From positions 1 through 55,336 of the IMG/VR virus record IMGVR_UViG_3300027712_000039: a stretch of DNA of 55,336 nt. One strand, 5' to 3'. Both the position numbers and the translations under genes were made by a program. Below are positions 51,744 through 55,336 of this stretch, in pieces. This DNA is from a virus. Positions within the stretch are counted from its first letter, which is position 1. Each line of letters begins with the position of its first letter. The notes beneath the pieces are model-generated. The model was not told the origin of the DNA. It did no database searches and was given only the letters and a program-made list of their open reading frames with translations.

Positions 51744-52078
51744 ACGAAAAAAAGATATTTTTATTTGAGGATAGATTGTTGGATAAAGAAGGTCTTTTAT
51801 CAATTCTTCAGTTATCTGATGGACACAATCTTTCACCTAATGATTTTTTGAAAAGAGATAACATAGAAAAAGTTTTTATCAACTCAATCATGTATAGTGA
51901 TGGGGAGGTTTACTCCGACTTAATATGTAAACTAACCAACGGTAGTTTCATTTATCTATCAAAAGAAGACGGTGTTGAGTACAAAGTAAAATTATATTAT
52001 AATGCTGACAAGTTGAGTGAGGTTAAGTTCTTTTTAGCTCAACTTTTGAAACAAAAAAAGGAAAGTAAAAATATTTAA
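51737..52078 (+). CDS. Unknown protein
   Basis: 113 residues. Acidic first part (F-L-F-E-D-R-L-L-D-K-E-G-L-L-S-I-L-Q) and lysine-rich end. The start overlaps the preceding stop (ATGGTAA). No known motif. Sits before the thioredoxin gene in the same block. Confidence 0.6.
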   Translation: MVNEKKIFLFEDRLLDKEGLLSILQLSDGHNLSPNDFLKRDNIEKVFINSIMYSDGEVYSDLICKLTNGSFIYLSKEDGVEYKVKLYYNADKLSEVKFFLAQLLKQKKESKNI

Positions 52079-52082
52079 AAGT

Positions 52083-52388
52083 ATGGAACAATTAACAAGT
52101 AGTCAGATACAAGAAAAGATTAACAACGGGGAAGATTTTATATTAAAGATGTTTACCAGATGGTGTGGTCCCTGCCGCCAATTAACTGAAGAACTAAAGA
52201 AAATCACAACTGATGTGTCAATCTATGAGTTTGATGTTGAGAGTGATGTCAATTTCTCAAAGAGTTTGGGTGTTAGAAATGTACCAGTTTTAAAATTCTA
52301 TAAAGAAGGCGTTGATACTCATACAATGGTTGGTTTAAAACCTGCTCAAACAGTATCATCACTAATCCTTGAACACATTAATAACTAA
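52083..52388 (+). CDS. Thioredoxin
   Basis: 101 residues, thioredoxin fold with the active site W27-C28-G-P-C31 and the cis-proline segment V-R-N-V-P-V-L-K-F-Y. Typical length for a small phage thioredoxin. Cytoplasmic disulfide reductant, probably for ribonucleotide reductase or as a processivity partner; neither partner is seen here. It ends on the first base of the glutaredoxin ATG. Confidence 0.92.
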   Translation: MEQLTSSQIQEKINNGEDFILKMFTRWCGPCRQLTEELKKITTDVSIYEFDVESDVNFSKSLGVRNVPVLKFYKEGVDTHTMVGLKPAQTVSSLILEHINN

Positions 52389-52660
52389 TGGCAAATTTAT
52401 TGGTTACATACACAATGAAAGGATGTCATTGGTGTACAGAGTTCAAAAAACAACTTAAAGAAAACAAGATTAAGTTTAAGGAACGAGACATTGAAAAATA
52501 CGAAGAGGAATATAACCTTTTTGTTGAAGTGACGGGTAATGATTTTGTTCCGGCATTTATGATTGTTGATACTGAAACAGAAGACGCTAAGTTATTTGCT
52601 CCTGACAGAGATTTCCAAGATATCAACGAAGCGGTTGGAATTATCAAAAATATTCTGTAG
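52388..52660 (+). CDS. Glutaredoxin
   Basis: 90 residues with the active site C13-H-W-C16, V-T-Y-T-M-K before it and the D-F-V-P-A-F-M-I cis-proline region. Start overlaps the thioredoxin stop by one base, so the two redox genes are coupled. Reduces disulfides with glutathione-type thiols or supplies electrons for deoxyribonucleotide synthesis. Confidence 0.88.
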   Translation: MANLLVTYTMKGCHWCTEFKKQLKENKIKFKERDIEKYEEEYNLFVEVTGNDFVPAFMIVDTETEDAKLFAPDRDFQDINEAVGIIKNIL

Positions 52661-52665
52661 TTTTG
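52635..52665 (+). promoter_or_regulatory. Bacteroidota-type promoter
   Basis: TTG at 52635-52637, 20 bases, TAGTTTTG at 52658-52665 (TAnnTTTG). The ATG of the next gene is at 52670, four bases later. Confidence 0.6.
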
Positions 52666-52669
52666 TTCC

Positions 52670-53197
52670 ATGAAGGAACTAACATTTAAAAAGAAAGGGA
52701 TAGTTCATACCCCTTTGACATTTTGGCAAGTTGATTCAACATCAAAGATTGCTATCTACCAAGGTGGTAGAGGTGCTCGTCCTGATTTGGATTTCATAGT
52801 TAAACATAAGGAAGAAGGTAAGAGATTACGAACACCGTCACATACCCATTGGATTGTTGATTTAATTGCGAAGAAACAATGTGCTCCGAATGTTATTAAA
52901 GGGTTTATTGATGACCTGATAAAAATCTATGATGAAACCGAACCATTTAATTGTGAGACATCAAGAGATACCTACCAGTTAAAGTATGTTAATAAACTCA
53001 CATCAAAGTATCTTGACTTACAAGGATGTGGTTATTATTCTGTTGAAGTTTTAATTTCTTTTGTTGAGTTGTTTTCCAAGTGTGAAAAACAAACACCAGG
53101 AGCGTTCATGTTTAGAAACCTATTGGTGATGGTTAAGGGATATATTGACGGTGATAGGGACTTCTACCAAATCGTAGGTTACTCTAAACGTGTTTAA
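52670..53197 (+). CDS. Unknown protein
   Basis: 175 residues. Pattern I-A-I-Y-Q-G-G-R-G-A-R-P-D-L-D-F-I-V and R-T-P-S-H-T-H-W-I-V-D-L-I in the first half, helical second half. The glycine/arginine stretch and the H-T-H might be part of a nucleotide-binding or nuclease site, but no family is recognised. Promoter TAGTTTTG just upstream gives an almost leaderless mRNA. The last four bases overlap the convergent gene. Confidence 0.6.
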   Translation: MKELTFKKKGIVHTPLTFWQVDSTSKIAIYQGGRGARPDLDFIVKHKEEGKRLRTPSHTHWIVDLIAKKQCAPNVIKGFIDDLIKIYDETEPFNCETSRDTYQLKYVNKLTSKYLDLQGCGYYSVEVLISFVELFSKCEKQTPGAFMFRNLLVMVKGYIDGDRDFYQIVGYSKRV

Positions 53198-53820
53198 ATA
53201 ACGTTCAGGAACAATTTAGACGGTAGTTGGTAGTCATCTGATACCTTACCCTCAAAGTTGTCGTTTAATATCGACAGGAGAAGTTCTGAGCTATAGTAAC
53301 TATCTGATTTTACTTTGGTGAACTTCAGGTTACCTTCATTACTTTCAAATTCCAATTTAATGTTTCTGAACTTAAAGTACGGTTGTGATTTCTCCGAGAT
53401 TTTATAAAGGTAAGAATAAAGATTACCTAAATAGTTTTTAGAATATCCGTGAGGGAATGTTGATTGTATTGTTATTGATGATAGATTGTTTGTTGTGAAA
53501 GTTTCAGGATATTCAAAGATGAATTTGGTATCTTCAAAGTTTGTGTCTTTGGTGTCGTAATCTATGATGTCTAACGTTTTAAGATTAAGTCCTGTTAGGT
53601 CTGAATAGTTATCTTTGTGTTCTTCTATGAACTTATCTGTAAGGTTGTTAAGGACAAGTACGTTTGGGTTCTTGGTATAACCTTTGATGATGAATAAACT
53701 ATTACAATCAACGACGGATAGTTTAGTTTTGTAAATGTTATTTTCACTTACTTCTTGACACAAGAAATTTGCAAACTTATTAACAAATTCTTGATTTAAA
53801 ATACAACTCTCTTTTTCCAT
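53194..53820 (-). CDS. Unknown protein
   Basis: 208 residues from the ATG at 53820 (an in-frame TTG lies six bases upstream). Starts MEKESCILNQEFVNKFANFL; beta-rich middle (N-V-L-V-L-N-N-L-T-D-K, K-F-I-F-E-Y-P-E-T-F). No recognised motif. It overlaps the convergent gene by four bases. Confidence 0.6.
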   Translation of the reverse strand: MEKESCILNQEFVNKFANFLCQEVSENNIYKTKLSVVDCNSLFIIKGYTKNPNVLVLNNLTDKFIEEHKDNYSDLTGLNLKTLDIIDYDTKDTNFEDTKFIFEYPETFTTNNLSSITIQSTFPHGYSKNYLGNLYSYLYKISEKSQPYFKFRNIKLEFESNEGNLKFTKVKSDSYYSSELLLSILNDNFEGKVSDDYQLPSKLFLNVI

Positions 53821-53876
53821 GTTCAATTTTAAAACTAAAATTTTAAAGGTTAAAGTGTAAACTATTTTTTATCTTA

Positions 53877-54989
53877 TTAGAAATAACTATTAAACTCAAT
53901 ATTAAGACATTTTTGAACGTCGCCGAAATCGGGGTAGTCAGGAACTCTACCTGAACTCAACCAATTTAAATCACCATTTTCAAATAAACTTTTAAGTAGG
54001 TTGATATAACCTCCGTAATAATTTAAATTTTCATATGGGTTATTTACGTTACTTTCAAACCAAAGTTTAATATTATAATGTGCAGTTTTTGTAACTTCAT
54101 ATCTTACGCCATATCTTTCTGTTGATGTACTTTTATTGTAATCGTATTTTTTGTATTTATAATCTTCAGCTTTTTTATTATCAATAACCTCACCGACTAA
54201 TTGTTCAATAATTGAGTCATACAATTCGTTAACGTAAACCGACCCATAACAATATGAGTATAGTGAATATAATTCACTTGTGATATCTAATCCTGAGTTC
54301 ATTATGAAGTATTCAACACAACTTTCATCTTGTAAAAGTTTAGTGATTATCTCTTCATTTAATTTTAAATTTGATTCATCACCTTGTTCTTTTGCTAAAT
54401 TTTCTATTAATTCAGGAGTTTTATAACTGATAGATAAAGTACCAATTTTAAGTAACTCTTCTTTGATATACTCTCTAATTTGTTCTTGATATTTTGGTTC
54501 TAGTTCTTCATAAACATCTTTGAACTCATCACTTGTTACATCATCATAAAAATTACCTTCATAATCTCCATTTAATATTTCGGCAATTCTATCTTCACTA
54601 ATATCGTTTCTACCACTACTGAAGAATTGTGCCAGTTCACCGGAATCTTGTAAATCAACATAATATTTCCCATCAATTTCAGTTATATCTGAAAATTCCA
54701 TTTCCATCATTTTATAGATGTAATTTGGGTCTTTTTGTATTAATTGATAAATTATTTTATTTTGATAATCCGACCAGTCATTATTAAAAGGGTCAATGTA
54801 ATGTGATAAATCATTTTTAACTATTAAGTTAAAAAATTTATCAAAACCACCCATGGCGTTTTCAATATCCTCTTCAGTAACATCTCCGTTTTGGAATAGA
54901 GTAATAAGTTTTACTAACTTATTTTGAAGATTTGTTAGTACGGGTTTTTCCTCTTCTTCGTTTAATTTTTTAAAAATTTTAAATTCCAT
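53877..54989 (-). CDS. Acidic protein with capsid-targeting-like N-terminus
   Basis: 370 residues, very acidic, helical. The N-terminus MEFKIFKKLNE-EEEK has an amphipathic start ending L-N-E, comparable to the [IL]-x-E processing site of T4 prohead proteins and to the starts of the 46221, 47590 and 44978 products. No membrane segment or known domain. TATTTATA lies three bases before the ATG and a terminator just upstream isolates the gene. Virion-internal protein is a hypothesis. Confidence 0.6.
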   Translation of the reverse strand: MEFKIFKKLNEEEEKPVLTNLQNKLVKLITLFQNGDVTEEDIENAMGGFDKFFNLIVKNDLSHYIDPFNNDWSDYQNKIIYQLIQKDPNYIYKMMEMEFSDITEIDGKYYVDLQDSGELAQFFSSGRNDISEDRIAEILNGDYEGNFYDDVTSDEFKDVYEELEPKYQEQIREYIKEELLKIGTLSISYKTPELIENLAKEQGDESNLKLNEEIITKLLQDESCVEYFIMNSGLDITSELYSLYSYCYGSVYVNELYDSIIEQLVGEVIDNKKAEDYKYKKYDYNKSTSTERYGVRYEVTKTAHYNIKLWFESNVNNPYENLNYYGGYINLLKSLFENGDLNWLSSGRVPDYPDFGDVQKCLNIEFNSYF

Positions 54990-54992
54990 AAT

Positions 54993-55000
54993 TATAAATA
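54993..55000 (-). promoter_or_regulatory. TATTTATA element on minus strand
   Basis: Plus strand TATAAATA; minus sense TATTTATA three bases before the ATG at 54989, immediately after the terminator at 55002-55027. Confidence 0.5.
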
Positions 55001-55001
55001 T

Positions 55002-55027
55002 AAAAAAAGGGGAAAAATTCCCCTTTT
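55002..55027 (-). terminator. Intrinsic terminator after the small Cys-Gly genes
   Basis: Ten-bp stem AAAAGGGGAA (55005-55014) with TTCCCCTTTT (55018-55027), AAA loop, and on the minus strand a run of seven Ts (55008-55002). Confidence 0.8.
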
Positions 55028-55051
55028 AGTTTTCTTATGTTGCGGGAAAGA

Positions 55052-55093
55052 TTATTTTCCACATCCGCAACCACCACCGTTGTTGTTTTTCAT
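55052..55093 (-). CDS. Candidate 13-residue Cys-Gly microprotein
   Basis: ATG at 55093, stop TAA at 55052-55054. MKNNNGGGCGCGK: a Gly-rich peptide with C-G-C. It shares the C-G-C motif with the next gene upstream and lies between it and a good terminator. Too short to be sure; kept because of the shared motif. Confidence 0.35.
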   Translation of the reverse strand: MKNNNGGGCGCGK

Positions 55094-55117
55094 CGTTTTT
55101 AATTTATTAGAGGTTTA

Positions 55118-55243
55118 TTACTTTTTCTTGTTTTTGTTGTAGTACTTATCAATAGTACTCTGAACTGCGTTTTTAATACTCTCAGTTCTTAACTTTTTCA
55201 CCTGCTCAGGTGAAGCACTTTGTTTTTTACATCCACATCCCAT
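55118..55243 (-). CDS. Small Cys-Gly N-terminal protein
   Basis: 41 residues: M-G-C-G-C-K-K-Q, then a basic helix (P-E-Q-V-K-K-L-R-T-E-S-I-K-N-A-V-Q-S-T-I-D) and a lysine-rich end. The two close cysteines after Gly suggest metal binding or lipid/disulfide attachment. A TATTTATA element on the minus strand lies 16 bases upstream (55260-55267). Stop at 55118-55120. Function unknown. Confidence 0.55.
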   Translation of the reverse strand: MGCGCKKQSASPEQVKKLRTESIKNAVQSTIDKYYNKNKKK

Positions 55244-55259
55244 ATTGTTGGTATTTTAT

Positions 55260-55267
55260 TATAAATA
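55260..55267 (-). promoter_or_regulatory. TATTTATA element on minus strand
   Basis: Plus strand TATAAATA; minus sense TATTTATA 16 bases before the ATG at 55243. Confidence 0.45.
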
Positions 55268-55310
55268 TTTACCACATGTGATTTAATAGTAAATAATATA
55301 GTTATTTTAA

Positions 55311-55336
55311 TATTTATTAATATAATTTTTATCATG
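55311..55336 (+). other. Likely start region of a plus-strand gene cut by the right edge
   Basis: TATTTATT at 55311-55318 is followed by an ATG at 55334-55336, the last bases of the window. The layout matches the other element-plus-start sites, so a gene may begin here. The stretch 55268-55310 is AT-rich with no feature I can support. Confidence 0.3.

Noticed and set aside
1-55336. Diversity-generating retroelement behind the variable fibre genes
   Set aside because: No reverse transcriptase frame and no template/variable repeat pair with adenine-specific differences is visible; the fibre repeats look like recombining cassettes.

Overview
The window is a stretch of a large AT-rich tailed-phage genome whose host is very probably a member of the Bacteroidota (Flavobacterium-like). 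The phage assignment rests on long tail-fibre genes, one with a Peptidase_S74 self-cleaving chaperone, T4-type recombination nuclease subunits gp46/gp47, a phage primase, an amidase endolysin, two homing endonucleases and tightly packed, often overlapping genes. The host assignment rests on SprB-type adhesin repeats, an Hc1-like histone, fibre ends typical of Bacteroidota adhesins, and promoters of the Bacteroidota form TTTG-N19/20-TAnnTTTG. No rRNA, tRNA, integrase or CRISPR array was found, and the large terminase, portal and major capsid genes must lie outside the window.

Layout. (1) 1-13691, plus strand: an appendage locus with a YadA-like fibre cut by the left edge, LamG-type fibre proteins with a GIY-YIG homing endonuclease between two of them, a delta-60 beta-propeller protein, an S74 fibre, a SprB-repeat adhesin and a large structural protein. 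(2) 13748-18901: a RuvC-like resolvase, an inverted copy of the small/large adhesin module (minus strand, Thr-Pro-rich with a YVTN propeller), then primase and a RecB-like nuclease. (3) 18933-24503: recombination genes, with gp47 split in two by a Vsr-type homing endonuclease, followed by gp46. (4) 24540-26322: a complete EcoRI-family restriction endonuclease with its methyltransferase, behind a host-type promoter. (5) 26346-34671: a sigma-70 factor, membrane and lysis genes (amidase, spanin-like overlapping pair), small structural or unknown genes, and a 58-residue Hc1-like histone. (6) 34652-43342: unknowns, DnaJ, then two very long minus-strand fibres built from the same cassettes as region 1. 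(7) 43381-48939: small genes, a probable 125-nt structured minus-strand RNA with its own promoter and terminator, an orphan adenine methylase, and two tandem leucine-rich-repeat paralogues. (8) 48978-55336: DUF932-like and PcfJ-like proteins, thioredoxin, glutaredoxin, unknowns, and two tiny Cys-Gly proteins.

How the parts work together. Two signal types appear to drive transcription. TAnnTTTG promoters readable by the host polymerase precede the restriction-modification operon, the redox/DUF932 block and the small RNA. A second element, TATTTATA in sense orientation, recurs just upstream of fibre, internal-protein and other probable late genes and is a candidate for a phage-specific promoter, possibly read by the encoded sigma factor. 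Primase, RecB-like nuclease, gp46/47 and RuvC form a replication-recombination set. Five proteins share a short N-terminal helix ending in [IL]-x-E, resembling the T4 capsid-targeting sequence and gp21 cleavage site, so the leucine-rich-repeat proteins may be packaged and injected. The most unusual items are the phage-borne EcoRI-type system, the split gp47, the small RNA and the inverted duplications in the adhesin and fibre genes.
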